Shown here in pieces: positions 32,233-44,173 of a stretch of DNA of 64,000 nt (position 1 is the first letter of the stretch; the number at the start of each line of letters is the position of its first letter). The translations under genes were made by a program, and so were the position numbers. The notes beneath the pieces were generated by a model. The model worked only from the letters and a program-made list of their open reading frames with translations. It did no database searches and had not been told where the DNA came from. The stretch is from Entonaema liquescens (taxonomy: Eukaryota > Ascomycota > Sordariomycetes > Xylariales > Xylariaceae), in assembly GCA_902805475.1 (NCBI GenBank), contig CADCSX010000008.1:2152001-2216000 (forward strand). The letters run 5' to 3'.

Positions 32233-34536
32233 ATGGGCCAACCGTCGTTTGAGGCATCTAATGCCGTTATATATGTCACTTATGGCGCGTTCTTGTATGC
32301 TTTCATACCAATATCTTGAGGTTAGGTCCTGGATTGCTAACAAGAAGACTGCAGGTTATTAGGAACAGGCTTGGCCTGGAAAATGAGAAACCAGCCCAAG
32401 GCCGAGTTCCTCGCTGGAAATAGAACTCAAACTGGTCAGGAATCCAAATGAGAGCTGGATGAGTTGACATAACTGTCCCATCTTTATTACTCTCATAAAC
32501 CCTCTAGCCCCTTTTATTTCTTAAACTGACACTAATACTTATCTCAGCCTTCCCCTTGGCGCTCAACTTCATTGCTGCTGGTGAGTAGGGAATTATCATT
32601 GGCACTTAGGCGAATCGCCCCCTCCCCGTTTGGGGATCACGAGCGGTAGCACCTGTACAACAACCGATCAGAGCAGCACGGAAAACAAGATGCTGGACTA
32701 GTCCAGTGCGGTATACTACAATGAGAGAGAGAGTAAGCCTTGCGTAACTGACAAGTAGGTTTAATGCCATATTTAACAACTCTCCTCCCTCTTATACGAG
32801 CTCGCCACCGGGAATTCGTTTAAGGGGGTAGGTAGATTGCGGCTCACTACGGGCGCCGAATTGAAGCAGTTCTCCTCGGATAGGATCCAACCCCGCCGCT
32901 CGCTTCTATCCAAGACTTTGAAGTCGGCGGGGAGATCCCCGAGGTGCCTGTGGAAATGAAGCTGAGATTGTACCGTAATACTCGATCAAGTTAATGCTTG
33001 CGTGGGAAACGTGCTGCCGCTCCGGTCCCCCTTATTTCCCCCTTTTAAATCGTTCGAAATATACTGACCTTCTTTAACCACTTCCTCAGCCATGGGCTCG
33101 GGAATTCTGTTTTCGTACCCGCAGCTTGCTACTCTCGCAGGTCTCCAGGGCGTCCTTGTGTACGCCATCTCGTCGGCTGTCCCGCTACTGATCTTCGCGG
33201 CCCTCGCGCCCATCATCCGGAGGAAGTGCCCCGAGGGATTCGTTCTTACGGAGTGGACGAGACAGCGGTATGGCATCGTGACGGCCCTTTACTTGGGCGC
33301 TCTGACGCTGCTCACATTGTTTTTGTACATGGTCGCGGAGCTTTCTGCCATCGGTCAGGTCATTGAGGCTTTAACTGGGTTAAACGGACTTCCCGTCGTT
33401 ATTGTGGAGTGTGTTGTTACGACCGTCTATACGTGTAAGCCATGCATCTGCTTACTTAACCATATATTACCTTACTAATGACCATATCAGCTCTTGGTGG
33501 TTTCAAGATCTCCTTTCTCACAGACAACGTCCAAGGCGCCATGATCTGCGCTCTCATTATCATAGCGACCATCACGATTGGCGTCAAAACTGATATCAAG
33601 CCGGAGCTGATCGCCGACTCGGGCCTGCTCGAGCCGAGCCTCGTCGGCTGGCAGCTTATCTACATACTGCCCGTTGCTATCCTGACTAATGACTTCTTCC
33701 TGGCGAACTACTGGCTGCGCGCCTTTGCGTCCAAGACCGATAAGGACCTCTGGATCGGCGTGTCGGTGGCCATGGTCGTAATTCTTATCGTCTTGACGCT
33801 AGTCGGTTGCACCGGCTTGATCGCCGTATGGTCCGGCGCGTTTGAGCCCGACGGCGACGGGTCCGTCGCTTTCTTCCTGTTGCTGGAGCAGCTACCCAAC
33901 TGGGTCGTCGGCATCGTCATCGTCATGGCCGTGTGTCTGAGCACCGCCGCCTTCGACAGCCTACAGTCCGCCATGGTGTCCTCTGCCTCCAACGACATCT
34001 TCCGCAACCGTCTCAACATCTGGTGGATCCGCGGCGCCGTTGTCCTGGTCATCATCCCGGTCGTAGTCCTTGCGCTCAAGGCACCGAGCATTCTCCAGAT
34101 CTACCTGATATCCGACCTCCTATCCGCCGCTACCATCCCTGTCCTCATCCTCGGTCTGTCGGAACGCTTCTACTGGTGGCGCGGCTTTGAAGTCCTCATA
34201 GGCGGTCTTGGAGGGATATTAACAGTCTTTATTTTCGGCACCATTTACTACGGCGACGCACAGCTAGGCGGCGAGCTCATTCTCCTTGAGCAAGGCCTGT
34301 ACACTGGGGACTGGGGTGCGTTTGGAGCTTTCATTGCCGCGCCGATTGGTGGTTTGCTCTGGGGTTTTGGCGCGCTGGCGGTGAGACTGGCCGTTCAGTA
34401 CGTGCTATCCAGGGTTCGAGGCACTCGGTTCGATGCGCTTGATTACCCTGCTATACTCCCGCCGGAGGATTCCGACGCTTTGGCTGGGTCTAGCGAAGAT
34501 GCTACAACTACCAAGATTACTGGCAAGTTTTTCTAA
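32233..34536 (+). CDS. SSS-family solute symporter, Dur3-like
   Basis: Five exons: 32233-32294, 32355-32434, 32548-32580, 33090-33434 and 33491-34536; 521 aa. All phases join. Multiple transmembrane segments are visible, including the early SSS core (NFIAAAMGSGILFSYPQLATLAG, spanning intron 3), LIYILPVAILTNDFFLANYW, AVCLSTAAFDSLQSAMVSSASND and IYLISDLLSAATIPVLILG. Such fungal sodium:solute symporter relatives transport urea or polyamines by proton symport across the plasma membrane; the substrate is inferred. The protein is shorter than typical Dur3 (about 650-700 aa). Two oddities: intron 2 has the unusual donor GTCAGG, and intron 3 is 509 nt, far longer than its neighbours. Possible nitrogen control is suggested by GATA sites upstream. 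Confidence 0.8.
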
Positions 34537-34958
34537 GCTGGGCTCTACTAAAGCTTGAGATAGAGATAGAGAGGGATAGAGAGAGATAGGGAGATATCAC
34601 AGGGAGAGGATGATAACCGCTGTCACGTGAAGTTTGGGATGAGAATGGGGGATTTAGGGGACGAAGTTGATATTTTAATTTCTCCATAATGATTACACTG
34701 TCGTATTGTTACAAGAGTAACCTTCTCAAGAAGTAATACGGTTCAAGGCCGCATTATATCTAAATAGAGTCAGCATTTACACCACGTGATCGAAAAGCTC
34801 AATATATAGTCTAGTGACAAGACGAGTCAAAAGATGATGTTAACTGCTTTGGAGTTTGATTTATACAGGTCTTATGCGTACAAGCCCAAGCCCATATTAT
34901 ACAAAAATTCTTTTACTATTTCTTTCTTTCTTTTTACGACCTCCCCTCGGTCATTATC
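34537..34958. other. Convergent 3' regions, no gene
   Basis: GATAGAGA-rich simple sequence at 34558-34600, then AT-rich 3' flank. No coding signal. Confidence 0.6.
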
Positions 34959-35943
34959 TTACTTTCCAGACTGATCAACCATAAAGGCATTAAAGTTCTC
35001 CAGCTCGGCTAGATATTCCTCGTACGTCGACTCGGGTAGCGTACCCCAGATCTTCCAGGGCTCGGACTCGTACGTATTCTTGTCTATATCAGCCTGCAGG
35101 ACGATATGCTCGACCATGCTGCGCACGCGCTCGCTGCCGGGGACCTTGACGCCGCCCTTTGAGTCGTCGTAGCGCGCGATGCGCTGGACGCTGGCGATGC
35201 TGACGACGATCTGCTTGAGCATCTTCATGTCGCCGCCGGGGAGGGGCTGGTAGCCGGTACGCCAGTCGGCGACGCGGGGGTAGAGCAGGGGCTTGGTGTA
35301 GCGGACGAGCTGCCAGTCGGCGCGGGTGCCGCGGGGGCGGACGTCGATGGTGGCGGCCAGGGTCTGGTACAGCTCGGGGGTACAGATGCTGCGCAGGGTC
35401 TCCTTGTCGCCGAGGGCCATGGCCTCGGACATCTGGACGTGCAGGGCCTTGGCGGTGGGTATGGCGGCTGCGCGGTGGAACTTGAACTGCGGCCGGCTGA
35501 GGAAGGGCGTCGGCTGCGACAGCACTTTCATGGAGAAAATGGCCCATAGGGCGCTGTAGCGCGTCTTGATGTGCGTCCATAGCATGTGGAAGAACTTCTT
35601 GGGCTGGCGCGGGTATCGCCATAGAGGAGGGGCAACGAGGGTCTCTGTAGGCGCAGAGTAAATATTTAATGAATATAGATATAATGAGTAGGTATATATA
35701 ATTTATATACGATTGGTAAGACTAACGGGGTATTAACATGGTTACGCTGGGCTCCAGTTGCTCAGTGCCTTGCTTTTTGGGTGGTTTCCCTGCCCTTGTC
35801 CTAACAGCACTTCTCTTCGCCGCATATGGGCGCAAGGAAGTTGTACTTATGCTTCGGTAGACGGCGTATGTGATAGGAGATGGCGCTTGCGAGCGTATGG
35901 AGGGGAGCAGCCATGGCCGCGACTGGCGCAGGAGGGCGGCCAT
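34959..35943 (-). CDS. Mitoribosome-associated protein, mL45/Mba1-like
   Basis: Exons 35943-35727 and 35644-34959 with an 82-nt intron; 300 aa. The N-terminus (MAALLRQSRPWLLPSIR, then SISTTSLRPYAAKR) is a mitochondrial presequence. After the intron comes PLWRYPRQPKKFFHMLWTHI, then a Tim44-like/Mba1 fold segment (MSEAMALGDKETLRSICTPELYQTLAATI) and LVRYTKPLLYPRVADWRTG, which match the fungal mL45/Mba1 group. These proteins anchor the mitoribosome exit tunnel at the inner membrane to aid insertion of new proteins. The second exon is strongly GC-biased at third positions, giving long shadow frames on both strands. Divergent from the EOS1-like gene. Confidence 0.82.
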
Positions 35944-36853
35944 GATCTCGACGTTCTTCGGGTGGGAGGGACGGCGGGGTTTTGAGTTGTTGTTATGTTA
36001 ATGAGGAGCCTTCAATGAGCTCTCGACTCGTAAGTCAAGTTTTACCGAGGCGACATCGGATACTGTAGAAGAGTGAGGGTAGAACTTATGAGCCGTCCCT
36101 CTTGTTGCGCAAGTTGTGATGTGAGAAATATCGAAATATCGAAATATCGAAATCGAAAGTTGTACCTCGTTCAATAAAAAATTTAGGTGGGGCAGACTTG
36201 TGCCATAGTAGAAAATTGCACTAGAAAGAGGGATGCTTACAAGGCTGACCAATAAGGTAAGAACAATTCGTTGAATTGTATGTAACTCCGTAGCAGCTGC
36301 TTGGACCGCTTTACTTCCTTTACTTCCCTATTTATTAAAGTTGACAAGGTTACTCAGAGTTTAGGCAGTGCTACGCAACGCTACGTAGCGTTACGTAGTA
36401 ATATGACCTCACAAGGCCACATTGCCTAATACCTACCTAATTCTGCCATTACTGTAATCCTTAGGTATATACATACATACCTAATACATACCTACCTACC
36501 TACCTACCTGTAACTGCCCAAGTGCTGTACCTAAAGGTATATTTATATAGCGTACATCCTTCCCCCTCCATCCACCCCCCCCAAAAAAAACAAACCCACG
36601 CATTGTGCGACTTCGATTATTTCTAAACCGTCTTTTTTTTATCCCCCGAATCTCGCATCTCTCTCTCTCCGACGCCGCCAACTTTTCCTATTTTCCTATG
36701 GCCCAACACGACTCGGCTGCGAATACACCGATCATACATAGGAAATCCAAATTGGGGTTGGGCAGAAGTAGCTAGTTAATATATAATCTATATACTATTA
36801 CTACCTATACTATACTTTAAAAGCCGTTTGCCTCTGCGGGAAGGCCCCGTTGA
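35944..36853. other. Divergent intergenic region
   Basis: Promoter DNA between the mL45 and Eos1-like genes. It includes a CGAAATAT tandem (about 36129-36152), an inverted CTACGTAGCGTTACGTAG-like stretch (36380-36398) and CCTA repeats (36485-36508). No gene seen. Confidence 0.5.
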
Positions 36854-37726
36854 ATGGCCAACCCAAGGATTAGGTCCCCCTCCTCCAGCATAAACGCTAC
36901 CGATCCCGCCGATAAACCTCATACTTCCGCTCCCGCTCCCGCTCCCGCTCCCGCTCCCGTCGTAGCTGTTTCTCTTCTACAGCCCCGTGTCGCCGTTGCT
37001 CTCGGCATACCTAAGCGCTGGCATCATACTCTATCCGCATGCCGTTTACTTTCTATCGTCCCTCCTATCCTATGGGGTCTTCGCTACGCCCTGCGTTTTC
37101 TACTTGCCGATCTGTTGCGCCGGTCTGAGCAAGACCAAGGCCGGGATGCCAGTCTTTCTTCCTTGAGGTTGACCGAGACGGCCTTGGCTGTAATATGGGT
37201 ATGTTGACTCTGCTAGCTACAGACATCCTTCTCGTCCCTTTTGTACTGATCCGTTAACTTTATTCCCTGCAAACAGTGCTACGCCTCTGCCTATCTCGCC
37301 TTCTTCTTCACCGACTGTCTCATGTCACGATGGCTTATCAACTACACACCACAAGCGACAGTTGTGCGCCTCTTCACCATTAGTTGCGCCTTCGCCTACC
37401 TCACCTCGTGGATCGTATATTTAGCCGGCGGCTCCCAAGACCCCGGTCTACTACTTCCGGCTTGGATAGGCATCGCTACCATATTGACCCTCTGCTACCA
37501 CTTTACCCAACGCAAGATTAAGATACGGAAGGAGACCTTTGCCAGTATCAGCGTCTTTTCCATAGCAAGCTTCATCAGCATGGTTGCTTTACTATTACAT
37601 TCCCATTCGACCAGAGCTGGATATCAGAACGTCCCGATTGTTGCTCTGACCAAGCGAGCATGCCAGATCGGAGCATACATCATTTTTCGTATTGTAGGCC
37701 TCACTGGGGACTTGGATAGTTTATAA
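36854..37726 (+). CDS. Eos1-like N-glycosylation/oxidative-stress membrane protein
   Basis: Exons 36854-37198 and 37277-37726 (intron 78 nt) encode 264 aa. A Ser/Pro N-terminus includes an Ala-Pro repeat. The rest is polytopic: the block SLRLTETALAVIWCYASAYLAFFFTDCLMSRWL is assembled across the intron and is followed by NYTPQATVVRLFTI, LTSWIVYLAGGSQDP and QRKIKIRKETFASISVFSIASF. These match the fungal Eos1 family, ER membrane proteins linked to N-glycosylation and oxidative stress tolerance. About four transmembrane spans are visible. Identification is from remembered family motifs. Confidence 0.78.
36927..36959. repeat. In-frame 6-nt repeat coding Ala-Pro
   Basis: Five to six copies of CCGCTC in the first exon of the Eos1-like gene, giving an Ala-Pro run. 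Length is likely polymorphic. Confidence 0.9.
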
Positions 37727-38698
37727 TAAGACATTGACTTCGTAATGTTTCGGTCGTGCTACTGTATCTTAGTACCGCCGAAAGACGTCTACTAAGGTCG
37801 TGGTTGTACCGACCTGATAAACGTTTAGACGCGTCTGGTTTATTCATCAATTTTAGCAACGGGATGTCCTTAGAGGCGCGAAGATTTTATATATTGGGAG
37901 AAGCAGACCCAAATACGATAAATTAATACCAGCCTAAACCAGAAGCGTTTTTTTTTTTTTTTTACATCAGGATATTAGAGCTTTGCATCTCAGATTGTTA
38001 GTGGAAGATAGGACTTAGCCATTTTGATGCTGGATGCTCAAACTTTGCAACACTGCTAGCCATAATTTAACCAATGTTTGCTGCTGACGTGCGGGCCCGG
38101 CTGAGCAGGTGGTATTTTGATACTGATAGGTTTTATGAATATTTTTTAAAATCTCGTTTCCTGTGGTATTTTTCGAGAAGTTGTTATGGCTGCTGCTCTG
38201 TACTGCTTAGCAGAACTAGTAGATACACCATGAAGTTGGCCAATGTTGTATCTGTAGTTTTACCCCTTTTTTTGAGAATCGGTAAGGGGACTCAGTAATG
38301 AAATGCACTAACCTAGCAAGCAGGGAAGGGTGGAGTTTGTAGCCAATATGAAAATAAATGACGTTAGACAGCATCCTGAGAATACTACCCACCATCAAAT
38401 GTCGTATCCAGTAGAGTAAATAGACCTACTCCGTAGCATCTTTACGGACAGCCCGTATACGTGTATGTAGTCGTATGAGCTATATAAAAATATGAGTATT
38501 AACATTTTCGGTAGGGGAAGTCACAAAGAAACTACAGGATCTTCCATATTGCCTAACCATTTCATCTTAGTGCGTCAGCATTTCCATATGCTTTACAGTT
38601 ACATTATCAAGATCTTGGTACGAGTGAATTAAGATAGAGACTTAGATAAAACCTACTATTATTCCCACCTATCTCCCCGTCTACCTACCTATAGGGAC
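37727..38698. other. Intergenic, no gene seen
   Basis: AT-rich DNA with a T run at 37949-37963. Open frames at 38074-38298 and 38216-38398 show no domains. Confidence 0.5.
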
Positions 38699-39199
38699 AT
38701 GGCAAAAATCCGACCCCGGACGGACGGCGATATTACGGCATGTCTCCGTGTGCTTGACGTAGTCTACCAAGACAGCGGGTATCCCGTGGAGGGAGTTGGT
38801 GACCCGGCTAAATTCTTTAAGAGAGACGAGGTCGCCTGGGTTGCCGAGGCCGACGGAATTGTTGTGGGACACATTGCCCTCTCGGAAGGGATCGCTGGGA
38901 ATGCTGCCGTGAACTTGTGGCAGAAGGAACATCCTGAAGATGATCGACTTGCGATTCTTGGGAGACTCTTCGTTCACCCTAATAATCGTGGGAGTGGAAC
39001 TGCTAGCAAACTCGTTAGCACCGCCGTAGAAGAAGCACGGAGGAGAGGACAACGATTACTTATGTTCGCTCTTATCAAGGATCAGGATGCTATTCGGCTT
39101 TACAAGAAGCTGGGTTGGCAATATTTTGGCAACACCGTGTATAGATGGGGGGAAGGTAATGAGATGGATGCGGAGTGTTTTGCAAGTCCCGTGTTCTAA
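38699..39199 (+). CDS. GNAT-family N-acetyltransferase
   Basis: Intronless, 166 aa. The fold is readable: VAWVAEADGIVVGHIAL (strands 2-4, about 47-64), LGRLFVHPNNRGSGTASKLV (the acetyl-CoA pyrophosphate loop, R/Q-x-x-G-x-G/A, about 96-115), then RLLMFALIKDQDAIRLYKKLGWQ with the C-terminal YxKLGF-type motif. It transfers an acetyl group from acetyl-CoA to an unknown amine; the substrate cannot be inferred. Similar small single-domain GNATs in bacteria and fungi often act on small molecules or drugs. Confidence 0.88.
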   Translation: MAKIRPRTDGDITACLRVLDVVYQDSGYPVEGVGDPAKFFKRDEVAWVAEADGIVVGHIALSEGIAGNAAVNLWQKEHPEDDRLAILGRLFVHPNNRGSGTASKLVSTAVEEARRRGQRLLMFALIKDQDAIRLYKKLGWQYFGNTVYRWGEGNEMDAECFASPVF

Positions 39200-41755
39200 G
39201 TCTCGAAGGCCAGACTTGATGGTTTGTTAGCATACTTCTTGCCTACAGTTGGTAATATAGAGTGTATGTAGTCGCCAATAAGGGGGTTTTCGGAAAGGAG
39301 GCTAGACTTTAAGGGGGACTATGTGTAGATTCCTATGGTATCTGTCTCTCTTGAACGGCGTGTATTTATCTAACACTCCTTTAAGTTGTTTCGTTCTTCT
39401 GAATGTGGCTTCGTACTAGGTATCTGATCAATGTGACCTAACCCTACCCCTTTTCTGGTCCATCTCATTGCTAGTCTATATATTATTCTTGAAAGTTAGA
39501 TTCTGCTTGAGGTGGTATGGAACTCTTGCTGTTGCTGCCATCAAGCAATGTTCTTTCCTCTTCTCTTGTATGTACTTTCCGTATTCGAGGATAAGAAGGC
39601 GGTGAATAGCTTAGCGCGTAAACTATTAGTCGACTCTGTTATTCGACTTTTGTTTGTTGAGAAGCTTCGACCACCAGAAGTACCACCAGAAGCTTCGACC
39701 ACTACAAAGTCGTGACTTACTCTTCACTTTTTTCCCGTAGTTCCTTCTTACTTTGTCACCGCCAACCTTTTCTACAATCGCAACTGCAGCGGCGGCCTAC
39801 ATTACTTTCTAAATTCTTTTTCTATTTAAACATCCTCATTCTTCCAAATACTCCTACTCAATTCACCCACTCCCTACCGTTCAACAATTCACAACCCCTC
39901 CTATTCCCTATCTATACTTCCTACTATCCTATTATTATCCTATTACTATTTCCTTAACCTGATGTCATACAACCTGCTATGATGGTAAATACTAAGGAAA
40001 AATACTTGAACAGTTCGCGGCGTTTGGAAATGAGATCATGGCCGCACTCTTGGCGGTGGTGGTGGGTTCCCGCAATAGTAAGTTCAATACGCGTTATTCC
40101 TTTGAGCCATCACTAATAACTTCCATTAGCTTTCTCACTGCCGCTGAAATTACAATTATTCTCATTCCAATAACAACCATCTATTATTACCTATTGTCGC
40201 CAATACCCTATTGCCTATTCAAATATTGGCACATCCCTTAATACATACCTATATAAAGTAAGTCTCTTGATTTCTTCTTGCTCTGTCCTGTTCTCTCTAT
40301 GCCCATGACCAGTCTTGCCGCCTAAGAACATGTCGCATCTAATATGAGACGCTTCTCGCCTACCTATTCTCATTACTTGTCCTTTTTAACCCCCCTCACA
40401 CCAATAACACAATGAATGGTCTTTCTACTAAGCTAAGTAACTAATGCTCTTGTCGCGTGTAGCACCCCCTCCCGTCTGTATCCTCGGTCCACCTTCATGT
40501 CCGCCTCTGAGTGCCTTGGTCAGCCTTGGTCTTCAATGTCATTACTATCTACAGCCGCCTATCAAACAGGCATACATCGCATGTCGAGTAAGTCCTTTTT
40601 TATATGTTTTGATCTCCCCAGCAGTCATCTCTAGCATGTATATCTTCTCCCTGATCTCATGCCTACTGTGATTCTTTACTAAGCAGAACAACGCGATGAT
40701 CCTTGTTTCTTCGGTATTGTAACTGACTTTTTTCTTTCAATTTTAGGACCCCTTCCTATATCATGCTATTAGAATCGGCTTCATTAGCCTAAGAAGACAA
40801 CCATGCTATTATACAAAGACACTCTAACCAACTTCAGATTGCGGTATATATGAGTGTTAGACCTATGAGTCTCACAGCCCTATTATCATTATTAAAGACC
40901 GACACAACGCCAGAGTTTCGGCACCCCTATCAGTGCTAGAAGCTTAACTGCAAATTTAGTATCAGCTGCTATTTCCCATACCCCACTTGCTCGATAACAA
41001 GCGCAAGCGAGAAGGGGGGGTGCGCGAGCACGAGCACCAGAATCAGCAAGGGGGCGTGGGGGTGGATATGGACATCGAGCCCCAAACACCGAAAACTCTA
41101 ACTGGTCGCCGTTAATTTATTGAAGGAATTACTCCGGAGTGAGGAGACTGGCAACTATACCTCTTTACCAACATCTTATTGCCTTTATTCGCCAAATTAA
41201 TCACCAATTGACTTAAACAATTCAAATAATTTCCGCCAAGAGAGTGTATTACTATGAAAGTACAAGGAAACAGCTATCAAAGAACAAGCAACACAATTAG
41301 CATATTAGCCACAGATTCTGCTTCGATCGTGATGGATGGTGCTGGCCTGTGTGAAAATGAACTAAAGTACAAGATACCAAGGACAAAAGGACAAATGTGG
41401 CCAATTAGCCCATGGTAGATAGACTCAATCTATCCTAGTCCATGTCTCGGAACGAAGAAAAGTACACAACTGTGACTCGAAAGGGGAAAAATCTTGGGGA
41501 AAATAGGGGGCGAAGAAGGAGAAGGGACCTGGCCACAAGATTGTAGAGTAATCAGTTGATGGCTAATCGAATGCCACCTGAACTCTTATTAACATCTCGT
41601 TTGCCTGGTGTCGGTGAATGTCAAAGCAAAAATGTCGCAATAACTGCAGTTTATGTCCTGAGTTACTACAGAAGCAATATGCAAGCTCTTAAAACTCCGA
41701 GTTTTCGTTATGCACAGTGCCGGGTATACATGGATGAGTCGGCAAAAAGATGTGC
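39200..41755. other. Gene-poor stretch, no gene seen
   Basis: 2.5 kb with pyrimidine-rich DNA (39717-40690). A small direct repeat at 39660-39697 (AGAAGCTTCGACCAC and variants) and a CCTAACCCTACCCC word near 39438 are present. Open frames are short and low-complexity. The right end, from about 41200, is the 3' region of the RRM gene. Confidence 0.45.
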
Positions 41756-44173
41756 TCAAGATTGTTCGGATTGTTCTTGGTTGCCACCAAGTCGTTGCAC
41801 AGTTCCAGAGCTGTGCTTAGTGGGTGTGGTGGCGTCTTCGTCACCCCCGTTGTGACCATGAGCACCGGAAGCGCCCTGAGAAGGACCCATGGGAGAGGGC
41901 GAGTAACCACTGCCGTAATAGAAGGGTGCATAGTTGGGGTCTTGGAGATAAGGAGTCATCCAAGAGTACGGAGGAGGCTGATAGTACGTGGCCAGGGGGC
42001 TCAACATTCCGGGGTTCATTCCCGGAGTTGCTTGCGGAGTCACCGGAAATGCTTCACCGCCAGCCGAAGGGTTGGCCTGGTAAGAAGATGCGCCACGGGA
42101 TGACGGGGTCAAATAGCTCTGGTCTGCGAAAGACGTCGTGCCATGAGGAGCGTTGTTACGAGGAACCCGGGAAGAAGCAGATGAAGGTGCTGTGGCCTCT
42201 ACTGCAGTGGTGTGCGACGGAGTCGCAGGTTCGGAAGGCAAGTTAGCCACGGGCTCTTTCTGACCCTCAAGGTGCTCGCTACGAACGGGGCTCTCAGCCG
42301 CATTAGAGAGCATAGATCGAGAATGATAGTGGCGAACACCCTGCTGGGGCTCCCGGCTAGCTTTACGCTCTACGCGAAGCACACATCCACGCAAAACTCT
42401 TCCATTCTAAGACAAGAAAAAATCAGCCGACTTGAACTAAGACGTGTGTGACTTTGTGAGATGTTAGAGAGCTTACCAAGTTCTTCACAGCAGCGTCCGC
42501 CATATCAGGGCGGGAGAACTCGACGAAACCGAAAGCGATAGGAGCCTGACGACCTGGAAGCGAATTTGGTTAGCACTGGCTCTTCCTTAGCAAGGGAGAG
42601 TCACGAACTAGTTCGGCCGTCCTTCTGCACAATTTGCACTTTCTGGACTTCGCCTACTTCGCCAGCCATTACGGTGAGAAGTTCTTCGACATCAAAGTCA
42701 TCCACGGGAAGGCCGCCGACATAGACAGAGCGACGGTCGACCTCGTATCGCTGGAGCCAAGCCTCATCAGGATCGATCTTGGGAGCCTGCACTGATTTCT
42801 TTAGATCATAGGCGATGACTCGGTACAAGGGATGATGACGGTATGCCTGAGATTTTGTTAGCAGACCGCGGACAGATGATATGGCTAAGGCAGGAGGTCA
42901 CATACAGAAATGACATCTCTGCTGGGGTCAAAGTTGGTGAACTCAACCAACACACCACCCTTGATACGCATCGCTTCCTGGATCTGAGGATGAAGCGTCT
43001 CGCACTTGCTAAAGGGACCGAAACTGTTCAGATGAGCGCGGGCCTCGTCCAAAGTGACATCATCTCCAAGAACATTGAAGATCACAAAGCTACCTAATAG
43101 CTAGTTAGTATCGTCATGTTAACTCCTCATTTGGATGTGGGGGTCTGCTTACGGTTCGCCTTAACCATCTCGGTACGGCAAGGGCGGCCTTCGATCAGGA
43201 TTCCACGACCCTGGTTCACCGCGTTGTGGGCATCCTCGTCTTTCTAGTCAACTAGTTAGCCATGCCGTGAATTAGCTTTCGACAGCACTTACGGTGTATT
43301 GACAAAAGGCAAATGGCATGTTTCGTTGATCACGACGGATCTTCACGAAGACGATACCGAACTTGCTGAAAGCTCGAGTCAATTCTATCTCGAGACGCGT
43401 GTCACGAACGAATTCGGGAAGGCTAATTGCGAAGTTAGTCTTTGCTTTTCTTATAACCAGGGATATGACATAGGCACATACTTAGCAACGAACACACAGG
43501 CTGTTGCAGGGTAGAAAGCCTGGGCATCTACACCAGCGACCTGAGCTCTGTTGCCCAAGTCAGAAGCGCGGGTGCGCAACATGGGCATCGGCTGCATAGC
43601 GGGAATGACACCCTGCATAGTTGAGCCATGCATGTTTAGAGGGGCCGGCGCCGAAGGTTGAGCGTTGGGTCGAGCGGGCGATTCGAACACATCTCCATCG
43701 TTGTTGACCTTACCGACCTGGAAGACAGGACCTTTCCTTTAACGGGATTAGTTAGTCAGGGAAACCCGCCAACCACGAGTAAAAGACTTACTGCTGATCA
43801 AGGTTTGAAACTTCTTGGGCGAAGGGGGGTGTATCCTGACCGTTCTGGATGGGGCTCTGCTGGTGACTATTAAGATGGAGTTAGTACTATGGGCCGATTA
43901 ACCATTTTCGCCCCAGGAGGAAGACTCACATGGAAGACACAGGAGAGTCCTCAAGATTGAGACTGCCAAGGCCTGCATTGAGGCGCACACCACCTCCTAC
44001 AATAAAGTGTTAGCATAATTATCTCTACCACGGAAGTAGGGGTGGTTAGTCCAACAAATCGCAGCAAACCAGTCTCACTTACCTTGGTCGGACTTGGAGG
44101 TAGGCGATTCCGGAACCATGCGAGGCGCTCTCGCGGTAAGGATGGCGGACTGCTTCTTGTGAAGAGTCGACAT
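41756..44173 (-). CDS. RNA-binding protein with three RRM domains
   Basis: Ten exons on the minus strand: 44173-44083, 43996-43930, 43866-43792, 43736-43482, 43422-43293, 43243-43153, 43093-42906, 42846-42609, 42553-42477, 42406-41756; 620 aa. Nine introns of 49-86 nt, all in phase. Three RRMs are visible: CVFVANLPEFVRDTRLEIEL with MPFAFCQYT (RRM1), SFVIFNVLGDDVTLDEARAHL (RRM2) and RSVYVGGLPVDDFDVEELL with APIAFGFVEF (RRM3). A Pro/Ser/Tyr-rich tail ends the protein. The intron after exon 8 has an atypical GTTCGT donor. It is likely an mRNA-binding post-transcriptional regulator; I cannot name the orthologue. A long leader upstream holds several extra splice donors. Confidence 0.85.

Noticed and set aside
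35089..35622. 177-codon Arg/Pro/His-rich minus-strand frame
   Set aside because: Out-of-frame shadow of the GC-biased second exon of the mL45-like gene.
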